DNA from: Boswellia sacra
Taxonomy: Eukaryota > Streptophyta > Magnoliopsida > Sapindales > Burseraceae
Assembly (NCBI GenBank): GCA_013180625.2
Contig: SNVD02010163.1
Location: 186,001 to 250,000 of the forward strand
DNA: 64,000 nucleotides
Reading direction: 5' to 3'
Each line of letters starts with the position of its first letter. Position 1 is the stretch's first letter. Below are positions 11,447-22,772 of this stretch, one piece after another. Below the pieces are notes generated by a model. The model saw nothing but the letters and a program-made list of their open reading frames with translations. It was not told the DNA's origin and did not search any database. The translations under genes and the position numbers were made by a program.

Positions 11447-12153
11447 ACAAGAACGACATATCCTCCCAACTTCAAAAATTCACCAAGAATCCATTTTAAC
11501 TCAAAATTCAACGAAATCAGCGCCTAATTAAAGCTTCATATGTCTTTCCTAAACAAATGAAAAATCATATACAATTCTCAATCCAAAAAAATGTATTAGC
11601 TCAAGCAACACAAGACAGTCACATGAACTACAACTCCCCTCAAACCCATCTTTAATTCACTTCATCAACACTTAATTTCACATATAATTTCTTATTCAAA
11701 CCACAAACAATCAACTTACAATAAGTAGTTTCACTTATTGTTCATCATCCAAGCAACAAATAATCAATTTAGAATAGATCACATACATAACAAACCAATA
11801 TCAATTAAACAATAAAATACATGATGACATGAGGTAAGCATAGTGTTAGAAAATCCCTACCTGGTTTCCAAGCCTACACACCTCCTTGATTTTTCCTTCT
11901 TTTCCTCTCTTTTTCTTCCTTCTCTTTCCTTCTTCTGCTTCTTCTTCTTCTTCTCCTTTGGAAAGAAAATATCGTCCTCCCCCCCTTCTGGAACCCTCAT
12001 GTCTCTCTTGCCCGAATGGTACTCATGATGAATTGTGGAGACCTTTGAGGTCTCCAGTTCGAGTGGGGGACGCGTCTTTCGGGAACAAAGCCGTGAGGGG
12101 GCCTGATAAAGTGGGATGGGCTTCGGCCCGACGCGGGCAGCCCAAAGCGGACA

Positions 12154-12406
12154 TGTAACGACCGGTCCCCTGCCCTTGCCCGAATGGTACTCAGTTTGAA
12201 AGCCAAAGAACTTTGAGGTCTTGGGTTCGAGAGCTGGGGGATGCGTCCTAGGCCTGTGGGCTAACAGGAACAAAACCGTGCGGTCTATGACACCCTTGAA
12301 AGACAGGGAGACGGATCAAAGCGGACAATACTGACTATTGTGCAATCAAGGATAACCGTAAGGTCCCGGTGCTGCGGTGCACCTGGGCGAGGGACTGGTC
12401 GTTACA
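12154..12406. mobile_element. Solo LTR of a small (TRIM-like) element, 253 bp
   Basis: Starts TGTAACGACCGGTCCC and ends GGGACTGGTCGTTACA, so it has both TG..CA ends and about 16-bp inverted termini. It is flanked on both sides by GGACA (12149-12153 and 12407-12411), a 5-bp target duplication. There is no coding capacity. The adjacent 12009-12153 DNA contains a related unit (CTTGCCCGAATGGTACTCA occurs at 12007 and 12174), so the insertion is into a relative of itself. Confidence 0.8.
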
Positions 12407-13454
12407 GGACAATACGGTTTAATGTGTGATTGGGCTCGGACCGGCTTCAGTACTGGGACGGGGTGGGTTGAAGAGCCTCGACCCAGATCGTTACACTGCC
12501 ATTATGATAGTTTCATCTATTAGGGCCTTAGTTCACTGATCATTGTCATAAGAACCATTGCCTACTGTATCATCACGTGCCATGAAGACAAGTGATTTTG
12601 GCTCTAATACCAAATTTGATGCGGAAGCTAAAGAAAAAGATAAATTGAACAAAAGTTCAAAATTTGATAAATTGATAATAATGAGAATTGATTACAAATC
12701 TAGGATAAATTAACTCTTATATAGGCTAAATAATCCTAATACTAGTAAAAGAAGTAAAACTATAATAGGAAATCAAACAGAGAACAACAATTAATCAACA
12801 AGAGAACTCTTAGTACTTGTAAAACAAGTAAAACTAGAATGGGAAATCAAACAAAGAACAATTAATCAACAGGAGAATTCTTAGAGAAAGGAAAAAGAGA
12901 AAGAGTAGTAGTTGTTGCTTAAATGTCTTTTCCTGGAGGGACCCTTCCTCTATATTTCCTTCTACCTCCTTCTGAAATTGCTTCGGACCCCTCCCATTAC
13001 AGTCAATGTCCCTGTTTTCGGGTTGCCCCCAATTTTCTTCTCTTCCTTTTTTGGAGTTGCTTCTCCAAGAAGCTCAAGGTTGCACATGCCCCTGCAATTC
13101 TCCACCTCCAGCTCTCTTAGCATCCTCTACATAAAGCTTGTTGCTTCCATAAATGGCTGGCTCCAAGCTCTTAAATGCTAGTTTCTCTCTAGTCGTGCTT
13201 CTAGAGTTTTGAAATGACTTCATTGCTTTTCATCCTCACTAAAATGAACCCCCTTTCTTGTCTCCCTTGACTTCTTGTTTTATTTTTTTTAATTTTTATT
13301 ACAATAAAAATGAGTGATGGACTGGGCTTGTGATCACAACTAGACTTAGCCCAACCTTGGCTAGATCTCAAATAGGCCCCGCAGCCTAAGTAACAAGTTA
13401 TAGGCTGGCTGTCAATTAGTGATGTTTTGGGCCCTTACGTCCTTCACTCAAGAA

Positions 13455-13573
13455 TATCTTCTCCGTGTATTCTCAAATGGGTGGCTTCATATAAACTCAT
13501 CATGCCCCTTACGTCCTTCGTCAAATTCTCCTTGAACATTCCTTCACTGTTCTTGAATTTGTTAAACACAACT
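13455..13573 (-). pseudogene. Terpene synthase copy P1: 5' part of exon 3
   Basis: On minus this reads VFNKFKN... followed by [19 protein letters not shown] and GEDILE, in frame, and matches 21730-21836. It is the other half of the exon cut at 7808. About 35 bp of exon between the two halves was lost at the insertion. A duplicated GAAGGACGTAAGGG at the break suggests template slippage. Confidence 0.8.
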
Positions 13574-13745
13574 GATTCAAAATTATGATGATCATCATAT
13601 TTCTGTTCTTGGATTTATTTATATATATCAAGCTTCAATTTTCGAGCTTAGTTGTGTTTATATATCTATTTGTTTCTATTTATACTTATGTACAGCAATT
13701 GCATGGGACTCGTAATACTTGTTTCCGCTTATAGTCACTATATGC

Positions 13746-14314
13746 TGTTAGAATTGTGGATCTTTAGCCATTATGTGTGTGTGCAAGGATCCCACATGGA
13801 GTGGGAGTCTTTGTGTTGGAGAGACTTAGGCTTATAAATTAAAGCCAAGTCTTCTCACTTTGTTGTCTCATTGGAAATTCTCTTCCACCCTCTCTATTTG
13901 TAAGGTCTCACATATAAGACATCATAGTTTAAGGTCCTTTTTATTAAGGACTTTAAAGTTTGTAATATTTATTTTTCTCCCTTTGTTTTGAGTATTTGTA
14001 GTATTGCCCAATTGTTTGGGCAATTACAATTTGACCCAACTATTTGGGTAATTACAGTTTGGCTCAATAGTTGTGGAATTTGTATTATGGCCCAAAAGTT
14101 TGTAATTCTCTTTGAAGATAGTGGAAAGTTTCTTCAGCGGCGCCCGAAGACGTAGGTATTTATACCGAACCTCGTTAAATCTTGGTGTTCTTTCTATTTC
14201 TGCATTGTGGTTGATTGGTTGCCTCTTTAGTTGCTATTATATTCAATTATCTAGCATAGTTTGTGTTGTGCATTTGGGTTGTTCTGTTGGTTATCACTTC
14301 CGTTGTGCATAACA
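13746..14314 (+). mobile_element. Copia-like LTR with adjacent primer-binding site
   Basis: 569 bp with TG...CA ends (TGTTAGAATTG ... GTGCATAACA), immediately followed by ATTGGTATCAAAGCC (14315-14329), an initiator-tRNA-Met-type primer-binding site. It contains a C/G-rich CAGCGGCGCCCGAAGACGTA leader region typical of plant copia LTRs. It lies in the intron between exons 2 and 3 of TPS copy P1. The body of the element is missing, because the sequence runs directly into a TRIM LTR fragment at 14369. Confidence 0.7.
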
Positions 14315-14368
14315 ATTGGTATCAAAGCCGAAGGTTTTGGGTAGTTAGTGGCTATTTCATTAAAGCAC

Positions 14369-14814
14369 TTGGGCTGGATACTTGCTCCATATATGGTGGC
14401 CCATTTGTTAAAAAATTATTGTTGTGCACAACGGAAGTGATCCGTAACAAGTGGTATCAGAGCCAACCCAAGACAGCAGCGTGTAGACTCGTTTGGTTTA
14501 GACAAGGATGGTGACTCAGCCCACCGGGGCCTTGTCGTTGTGGAGGATTATCGTTGGTGGTTCAGACAAGGATGGCGCCTTCCACCGCTGGGGCCTTGTT
14601 TGAGGAGGGGGATTGTTGTAGATGTGGAGTCCCCATTTGGATAATCCTCATTGGGAGTCCCACATTGATTAGTTAAGGGAAGGTCATGGGGCTTATATAT
14701 GGGAGGAGTTCCTCCACCTAATAGACTAGTCTTTTGGGCTAGATACTTGCTCCATATATGGTGGCCCATTTGTTGAAAAATTATTGTTGTGCGCAGCGAA
14801 AGCGATCCGTAACA
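14369..14814 (+). mobile_element. TRIM retrotransposon (5'-truncated)
   Basis: Truncated 5' LTR (14369-14449, ends GATCCGTAACA), primer-binding site TGGTATCAGAGCC at 14452-14464, an internal region of only about 150 bp, polypurine tract GAGGAGGGGGA at 14602-14612, then a full 3' LTR (14614-14814, 201 bp, TGTTGTAGATG ... CGATCCGTAACA). There is no coding capacity; this is the textbook layout of a terminal-repeat retrotransposon in miniature. A solo LTR of the same family is at 19370-19579. Confidence 0.85.
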
Positions 14815-14849
14815 TATGCCTATGCATGTTCATATACTCCTAGCTGCGT

Positions 14850-15135
14850 AATATCATGAGGTAGTTGCTACAAGACAACTTGTAGCCATGATGTCTAAAA
14901 ACTCGAAACAGAAGGGCAACAGTGAACAGATCACAGTCATGGTCATCAGAGAGATCAGGTTGTGCCTGAAAAATCTGATTTAATTGATCATCAATCTCGG
15001 TCTCAAAGTGATACAACACACTAAGACAACATATGGAGTTGATCAACCTAACTTTCTCAACTGAATCGCTTACATTTCTTTAACCTTTTGTTTCAACTCT
15101 TACACAAGTCTACCGTTTAATTCATCAAATTCCTG
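14850..15135 (-). pseudogene. Terpene synthase copy P1: exon 2
   Basis: Encodes INSICCLSVLYHFETEIDDQ then LNQIFQAQPDLSDDHD and LFTVALLFRVFRHHGYKLSC, the N-terminal helical domain of a TPS. The 5' end (15050-15135) carries an in-frame stop, as in the 23.5 kb copy, showing that the two share a defective ancestor. The donor is degenerate. Confidence 0.8.
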
Positions 15136-16075
15136 AAAGCAAGGAAAATGATAAATCAAAGGCAATTAATTTTATGAAGAAGAATATATATATATATGTT
15201 TACGAGTCTAATGATATAGTAAAATAATATTAATTAATGTTTAAGATACCAATTAATTCATCTAAATATCTAAGAAATAATTAAGTAAAAGTGCATGCAA
15301 GTAGAGTTACTGAATTAGGGCAGTGGGGGACCTATAAATTTTATTTAGAGGGGGCACCATATAGCTTAGAATTAAAATAAATATGTAACTAAATATAATA
15401 ATTAATAATTAATTATATTTAAAATAATTTTTGAATAAATAAAAAATTAGATAACTTTTTTTATATTTTATATATGTGTATGCGTAGAATAAAGTAATAT
15501 ATTATAGTTTGAAAAAGTTTTAAAGTAATTTGATTATAATTAAATTAATATGTTTTTAATAACATTGTTTTACCACTTTATATTTAATATTTGGATTGGA
15601 TTTTGATATTCTATAACCAGAAAAATTATTTTTTTGTACTATTTGATTATCGAAATTTAAGATTGTATGAATTGAATTCAAAGAAAATTAGAAAAATTTA
15701 TATTGATGATGTAGTATATATATCTATTGCAAATAATCTTTCAAATCCATTATGATTATTTATATTCTAAATACCTTCTAAATGAATTGTATGAATATAT
15801 GTATAACATAAAATAGAGACAAGAGTGAACCCATCTAATTATGTAACTCTAAGAGAGTTTAGTAGAAACAACACTTAAAGTTAAATATGAATCCAATAAC
15901 ATGATGTATAATTTTTAAAATCAGGTAATTTTTATAAGAAAGTATATTTATTAAAATGAAGTAATTTTTATATAAGAGTATATTTATGGCAGTTAAAACT
16001 TAAGAGGGTGTAATAAAATTTTAAATTTTCAATAGGGGTCGAGGCCCTCAGTCCAAGTATAGGTCCGCCAATGAA

Positions 16076-16290
16076 TTAGAGTGAGTAGGAGTGACGATGT
16101 TGCTGTGTTTCTATATGCAAGTAGAAAAGTTTGCTAATGGACGAAAAAATCGTTGCTTGTTGCAGAGGAAAGTTTACAACGGCCCATATTTTAGGAGACA
16201 GTTCTGCAGATGAAACAAAAATATGTGCTCCCAGAATTTTGCCGATATAAACGTTTGCAGTGCGTGGAAAATTACTACTTTTTTTCATGT
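16076..16290 (-). pseudogene. Terpene synthase copy P1: exon 1 and leader
   Basis: Matches the exon 1 region of the intact-like gene (22656-22888). The RPLANF-type start block is present but degenerate (GTTTGCTAATGGACGAAAAA on plus). No clean start codon frame was found. Confidence 0.6.
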
Positions 16291-16870
16291 AGCTATTAAA
16301 TAATTACTTATCTAACTAGTTATCAAATTAGATAGATTATAATACATGATAAAAGCATTTAAAATTTTTAATGACTGGCAATTGATTAATGCGTTTAAAC
16401 TAATAATTTCACATTTAATTGTATATTTCAATAAATTAATATAAAGGTATCATTATTTACAAAGAACACTAAATTATAAACGATAGCTTCGTGAAAAATT
16501 ATGGACTCCTCATAAATTTTTATTCTTTATATTAACATGTTGATGTACAAGCTACTTTCCAGAAAATGGCTATTTATTCGAATTAAAAAAAAAAAAAAAA
16601 ACAGCCGAGTTCCCAGCCACCTGTTACCAGCTTTATTTATTTTGTTGTTTACAATTTACTTCAGCTTCACGTGTCTGTCCTTTAAATTGATTGATATGTA
16701 ACGTATCATTATGTTCCTCTTCCTGTGAAATCTCCGTCCAGTACTCTCATCTCCTAGTACTCTATATATTTTCTTTTCTTCGAACGCCTAGAAAATTGAT
16801 GGATTGGAAAGAAAAAAATCGAAGATGAGAAAATTGAGATTAATGATAAAAAGTTTTAATTTGATAGGAG

Positions 16871-17464
16871 TCAATGAAAACGAGAGAGTGCTGTAAAAGA
16901 GATTGAAATTTTCTTTTTAAAATTTTTTTCCATAAGAACTTTTGTTGCAAATATAGGTGGATTTTCCACTATTTGACGCATGAATTTGAATGACCTGGTA
17001 TCGTATTGTCTTAATTTTATTGGTTTAGCTTTAGGCAAATTTTGATTTGTGTATGTACGAGCAATTCCTATTGGTTCAGGGATTGGCAAATTTCCAATCG
17101 CTAGGATGGGTGTTTCCGAGACTAAAGTTATAGTAGCATCAATAACCTGACCGCTGTGTGCACAGGCAGCAACAATTGCATTCCAAATAACATCTCTTGT
17201 GGAAAACTCATTGAAAATGGAACAGAACGTTCTTAAAGAACTCATTTAGCTGTGCCCCTCGTTTTGAGCACACCTTGCAATAATTGAATTCCAAGTTACT
17301 TGATCAGGAAAAACACATTCAAGATTTGTATCATGTCCTGGACACACTTGAAGGCCTTGTTGAATTCTCCTTTCCAACCCACCATAACCTGAAACCATCG
17401 CATTCCACATAATTACAACATCCCTAAATTCAATGTCTTCAAACAACTGCCTATCCATTTCCAT
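16871..17464 (-). pseudogene. PPR protein fragment, copy A
   Basis: Two adjacent minus-strand frames. The first (17464-17246) reads FRDVVIMWNAMVSGYGG and then VTWNSIIARCAQNEGHS. The second (17245-16871) reads FSTRDVIWNAIVAACAHSGQ. Both show the W-N-A/S-x-I/V core of PLS-type PPR repeats. The chain is frameshifted between them and lacks a start and most repeats. It was duplicated with the TPS fragments (25612-26171). Confidence 0.65.
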
Positions 17465-19369
17465 TCTTCCACATTTTTTTTATAAACATATTAACAGAAG
17501 CATTCCCTTCAAATCAAATTCCAATCATGTAATCATAATAACCTTGCCCCCCCCCCCCGCTCGGGAAAAACAAAATGATTAGGTCTATTTCTTTCTTCAA
17601 TCATCAAATAAAACAAATTTACTCTTTCTTCATAACATCCCAAAACATTATACATTCCTAACATTGAAGTCCAACTAAACATATTTCTTGAGAAAATTAA
17701 TTAATATGCATTATTGATGCAGTTTATATTTATATTGTTAAAGTTATCATTTTTCTACATAAATTTATAGATGTAGGCTTAACTTAAGTATTTATTCTCT
17801 AATATGCCCCCTAACATGTAAGGATTGCATGCACTTTCTTTGCAATGTAGACCAAACCTCACATGTCTCCGTGGATCTTATAAGTAAACCGAACAACACA
17901 GAACACTTGTTAATTTTTTTTTAAATAACACAAAAGGAATTCAAAACCTACGACCGTTCAATCAATATGATTCTGATTTTACACATATTTACAACTTTTT
18001 CAAGAAGCTTAAGTTTATAGATATGAATTTAAATGACTTGAATATTTATTCTATAATATATATAGGCATTTATTTGTAGTTGTAGTTAATATTAGAGTAT
18101 AAAAAATATAAACCTATAAATACAAGAAAAAGCAGAACAAAAAATAACAGCAACGACAACAATTGATCACTGATTTTTTTTTCTTAATCTCAAAGGCCAC
18201 ACATATATGACTTATAAATATGGACAGAGCTACTAAGGGACAATTGCCCCTCCTTTTTTTTTCAAAAAATTAAAATTTATATCCAAATGTTACTTCTATG
18301 TTTAGTTACTCTCATATTTACCCAAAATCAAAATAAATTAATTACACTTTTCTTTCTATTTTCTTTTAATTAATCAAATTTTTGAAAACCAAAACTTAAC
18401 AGTTTTTTCTTTTAGTAATTAATCACTTTATTTGTGGTTCATCTGATCGATATTAATCCTAGAATTTGGTGTCTATTGGTAGATAAAAGTGTTCTTTTTT
18501 TTTTGTTTGAATTTTGTATAATGTTGAAATTGCCAATCCATATCAATTAGAAGCTTTAAGACAGTATTTTTATTATTAAATTTTATAAAAAATTCAGTTA
18601 CAAAATCTAGAAAAGTTCAATGATTAAATAATGATAGTTTTAATATACGGATTCCAAAATAATATGATAAATTCATGTAACATAATGCTTCAAAATATAT
18701 AATCATGTTGAAGACATTTTTACATCCATCAATATTAGATGCTTGTTATTTTTGTTAGAAATTTTTTTAATATTACTATTGGTGGAACTTGCCTCTCATA
18801 GATAAATTTTAAGGCCTATGCTTATAAAAATATTTAAATGATTTTTGGGATCCAACTGTCGCTTGATAAATAATTTTAAAAAATGTTTATTGTTTTCTAT
18901 ATTTATAAGTTGAGCCAGTTTTATTTTTCAAATGGCTCTATAGTTGAACCGGGATCCTCTCTGCTCGTATAATAACTGATGAAATCAAAGTTTATGAGTT
19001 CATGTGAACCCAATAAGAAAGTTAATAACTGAGTGGCAATTGGCAGTACGGAGTCATTGGCAGAAAGCAAAGTTGAAGATTTATGTGTGCTTTTTTAGAG
19101 AGAGGACAAATGGGAACTCTGTCAAATATGTTTGGAAACTTTGCGGCGGGAAATTTTGTGCTTGTTCGTGGCTTCCTCTCTGATTTAATTCATTATTATA
19201 AGACTAGTTTCGTCTTTACAAATATCCACCTGATTACCTACAAATGTACAACATATGTAGGTTATCATTTACTTGATTGTTTTAAATGGCTAATTGAATA
19301 AGAAAGTAGCAGACAATTTTTGTAAAATAGAAGCCATTGCCGGATTAAACTTAAACATGATGGATCGAT

Positions 19370-19579
19370 TGTTACGGATCGCTTCCGCTGCGCACAACAA
19401 TAATCGCAATAATTTTTTAACAAATAGGCCATCATATATGGAGCAAATATCCAGCCCAAAAGACTAATCTATTAGGTGAAGGAACTCCTCCCATATATAA
19501 GCCCCATGACCTTCCCTTAACCAATCAATGTGGGACTCCCAATGAAAATTATCCAAATGGGGATCCCATGGATACAACA
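19370..19579 (-). mobile_element. Solo TRIM LTR, 210 bp
   Basis: Reverse complement of the 14614-14814 LTR (TGTTACGGATCGC ... GGATACAACA here). It is flanked by TCGAT on both sides (19365-19369 and 19580-19584), a 5-bp target duplication. It lies just beyond the 3' end of the TPS gene at 19718. Confidence 0.88.
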
Positions 19580-19717
19580 TCGATTACATAGTGAAATATC
19601 AATATCATCTCGATCATTTGCTTTATTCTGAGCACACACAATTATACAAAGAGAAACCAAAATCCAATTAAGCTTCGAAAACACATGCATAACACTATTG
19701 ACTAGGAATAGATATTC

Positions 19718-22700
19718 CTAAATAGGTATTTGATCAATAAACAGTTTGGTGTTGTAAGCTTTCATAGACTCTGGAACTGTGATAGCATCTTCGTACTTGT
19801 AGAAGACTACCATTAGGCGTGCAGTATTGACAAGTGGTAGTAAGAGCTGCATTGAAACGACTGTTGGCTTCAAGCATTCTTCGTTTATATCCTTCCAGGC
19901 ATCAGCGATCATTACGTGAAACTTTTCAACTGCTTCGTCTCTGGAGACTCCATATTCCTTCATGTAGCATTCGATGGTAGAGGCAACATGTCCTCTCTCT
20001 TGCTCTTTCTTCACATTTAAAATTGTATATATTTGTAAGTCATGAAAATTCTGTTACCAAATTATATAATCATTGGATGAGGACGAACATGCAGCTAATA
20101 ATAAAGTTATCTAAATTAATTAATGAACCTTTTCACAGTAGTCATTAACCTCTACCTTGTGGGAGACAATGTCACCCTGTAGACGAATGATCGTATATGC
20201 AGCTCTAACGATTTTTGGAAGCTTTTTCAGCCAATCAAATGCATCGATTCCTGCAATTTCTCCCATTCCAAAAAACAATGCGGCTGGACCATAGAAGCAA
20301 GTAGCAGTGACTATTCCGTTTTCCAAACGTTCATCAAATGGCGGGACATAACCTTCATGGAACCATCGTGCCTCAACAAGATAAGCTTCCACGACCTCTT
20401 TCAGCTGATGATATATTAACAAAAATAAATGAATAAATCACAAGCAAAGAGTTGCGAAATATTTATATATGAAAAAAGTAATCGCAAAAAACAAATTAAA
20501 ATTACCCAATCCTTCATATATGAGACACAATAAGATCTTCCCTCCTTGTTTGCATCGTTATTCAATTCATCAAAAAGATTCAAGACAACACCATAGAGAG
20601 TTTTCATATAATCAGGCAAATCATCAAGCGCATTAATGTCCCACCTGAAAAGATTTTAAGCATGCATGAGAGAGCCTGACATTAATACACATGAGAAAAC
20701 TTATAAGATTTGCCCTAATTGATTTCTCTTTTAATGATTTCCTAGATTTCTTACATGTCTACTAAGATTAATTATTCATGACATATATAATCTTTACATA
20801 AAGCCACTAGGTTATTATTATTATTATCATAGTGTAAGATCTTCATATATTTTCTTTGAATATCAAATAATATCACTTGGAATTTTTCTTAAATGCATGC
20901 ATCTATCACAAAAACATATTAATTCGTGCCAATATCCTTAAACCATCTTGCATGAAACATATCATTTTTTATACTTTTGAGTAGGTTTTAAGATAAAAAT
21001 ATTTTTGTATAATGATAATTTCGTGAGTCATTTCGGTTTTTCCATCTTGTATCACAATAAGTGCTAAACACTACACCACAATATGCATCCGTGAATTATC
21101 ATAACGTTTTACCAAAGAAAAAAAGGGACACCGAAGTTGTTGATGAACAACCTTTGCAAGGCGTCCGTGAATCTTTGGAGCTCTGGAAGTGTACCATATG
21201 CATCATAGGTATCATCTATAATTATTAGAATCGCGAAAACTTTAGTTTGTACGACTCGGGCTCGGGAGTAACATGGCTCAAAACAAATTGCAGTCGTCCA
21301 GGAGTACGTCTCCACAATTCTGTCTCTTGCATATGGAGACGTTGATGCAAAGTTCAAATCTTTCCACGAACTGCAATGAAAATATCACGGACATGCACAT
21401 TCATCAAGTTCTCGATTACAATGAAAACATATATGATATTATTAAATTGCTATAACATTTACCTTGAGAGATGGCTTAGCTCTTGTTGGTGCAGCAATTG
21501 CACTCGATTAAAATCCAATTTTGCAAACAAAAGTAGAGTATCGTTTCTATATTCATGATCTTCTTCGTAAAAAGATATGTATCGGCGAGCCTCCACTCTT
21601 GGGACACATTTGTGCAAGGGATGTTCAAGTGCGTCAATTATATGTTTTGCTAAATGAGGACTTGATTTGGCAGCCAAAGACTTGAGATGAGCCACGGTGA
21701 ATTTGAGAGCCTCCTCAAGAATATCTTCTCCGTGTATTCTCAAATGGGTAACTTCATATAAACTCAACATTCCCCTTACATCCCGTCAAATTCTCCTTAA
21801 AATTTCCTTCACTGTTCTTGAATTTGTTAAACACACCTGCTCCAAATTTATGATGATTATATGGAGCATTATCAATCTAAATTTTCAAACTTAATTACTT
21901 GTTGTCTGTCTATTTAGAACTTGTTATTTAACTGGAAATAATGATCTCCTCCTTATCTCATATTTATCTCATATTTTTGCATGTTTCTGACAGGTAGTTA
22001 CAAAAAATTTATTAATGAGAAGAGGGAACATATATACATCTCAACCATTCATTAATATTCAAATTTATGTTTGACTCTATCTTAGGTAAATTTAGATGAG
22101 TAGCGGATCCTTATATTTTAATAAACGCACAATTAACGTAAGGTATCCTCGTAGTTGCATACAAATGATGAGGTGCTTACCACAAGACATCTTGTAACCA
22201 TGTTGCCTAAAAACTTGAAATAGTAGAGCAACAGTGAACAGATCATAATCATGATCATTAGTGAGGTTAGGTTGTGTTTGAAAAATCTGATTTAGTTGAT
22301 TATCGATCTCAGTCTCAAAGTGATACGACACACCAAGACGACATATAGAGTTGATCAAACTAACTTTCTCGGCTGGATCTTTTGTGGAAGCTAGTAACAT
22401 TTCTTTAACCTTTTGTTTCAGCTCTTCCACGGCTCCACCTCGCGATTCAATTTCCTGAAAGCAAGGAAAAGAATAAATCAAGGGCAATTAATTTTATGGA
22501 GAAAAATATATATGTTTACGAAGTCTGATGACGGAAGTGAAACTAAAGACTCTTGATAAGAGTAAAAGAATATTAATTAATGTGCGAGATACTAACTAAT
22601 TCATGTATATACACCTAAGAAATAATTAAGTAAAAGTGCATGCAGGTAGAGTTACCGAATTAGATACAGTAGAATTGAAGATATTGGTGTCTTTCCATAT

Positions 22701-22772
22701 GCAAGGAGCAAAGTTTGCCAATGGACGATAAACTTCTTGCTTATTGTCAGAGGAAAGCTTGCAATGGGCCAT
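19718..22772 (-). pseudogene. Terpene synthase (TPS-a type sesquiterpene synthase), near-complete, one frameshift
   Basis: Seven exons on minus: 22772-22656, 22454-22181, 21836-21463, 21370-21152 (219 nt), 20644-20506 (139 nt), 20404-20156 (249 nt), 20008-19718, with GT..AG borders; sizes match the conserved TPS-a/b gene plan. There is no plastid transit peptide; exon 1 starts MAHCKLSSDNKQEV with RPLANFAPCIW (the RPx8W form). Exon 4 carries RDR, then the Mg-binding DDTYD ([15 protein letters not shown]). The second metal motif in exon 6 reads GDIVSHKKE across the splice, with G in place of the usual N/D. Exon 3 lacks 2 nt near 21780-21787 relative to the paralogue at 33590, giving an early stop after about 158 residues; without it the product would be about 554 residues. 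Family role: cyclisation of farnesyl diphosphate in the cytosol. Product unknown. Confidence 0.88.

Larger units (their letters stand above)
9877..12495 (-). mobile_element. Nested Ty3/gypsy retrotransposon, internally deleted
   Basis: The low-coordinate (3') LTR spans 9877 to about 10483. On minus it starts TGTGGAATCCC and ends GGGCGTGACA, and it is preceded by a polypurine tract (AGGAGGGTAGG). It matches the two outer parts of the solo LTR at 53887-56429, while 11460-12005 matches the middle of that LTR. Flanks are CTACC (9872-9876) and CTGCC (12496-12500), a 5-bp target duplication with one change, inside the gag-like region of the outer element. Internal remnants on minus are an integrase zinc-binding-domain-like CRRCLTCQQ type motif (about 10640-10760), broken RT sequence and a protease/RT frame at 11216-11446. 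The 5' LTR is scrambled by further insertions. Confidence 0.75.
7809..13450 (-). mobile_element. Ty3/gypsy-type LTR retrotransposon (non-autonomous), inserted in TPS exon 3
   Basis: The left LTR (7809 to about 8151) and the right LTR start (12617) share a long near-identical block (TGATGCGGA.GCTAAAGAAAA...). The orientation is minus: next to the right LTR lies a primer-binding site at 12600-12614, whose reverse complement TTTGGTATTAGAGCC matches initiator-tRNA-Met sites. Beside the left LTR the reverse strand reads CTCGAGGACGAG...GAAGCGAAGAACTGA, a Ty3-like 3' end. The gag-side leader reads MARDDTVGNGSYDND near 12540-12580 on minus. No reverse transcriptase belonging to this element was recognised. 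The right LTR diverges from the left after about 150 bp and ends without a clear target duplication. Its interior carries another element (9877-12495). Confidence 0.75.
14860..19130. repeat. Segmental duplication, copy A
   Basis: This 4.3-kb block is repeated in the same orientation at about 23460-28920. Both contain TPS exon 2 and exon 1 remnants, the same AT-rich intron, the TPS upstream region, a PPR-derived fragment and the downstream spacer up to GAGAGAGGACAAATGGGAAC. Differences are small indels, expansion of an (AT)n tract in copy B, and a 1051-bp insertion in copy B. Confidence 0.85.

Noticed and set aside
11857..12273. 138-residue minus-strand frame across the TRIM-like region
   Set aside because: It runs through LTR and polypyrimidine DNA, overlaps frames on the other strand, and shows no domain. 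Charged runs (KKEKKKKKQKKE) come from the CT-rich tract.
14330..14470. Possible tRNA gene near the GGTATCAGAGCC words
   Set aside because: These are primer-binding sites complementary to a tRNA 3' end, next to LTR ends. No cloverleaf can be drawn.
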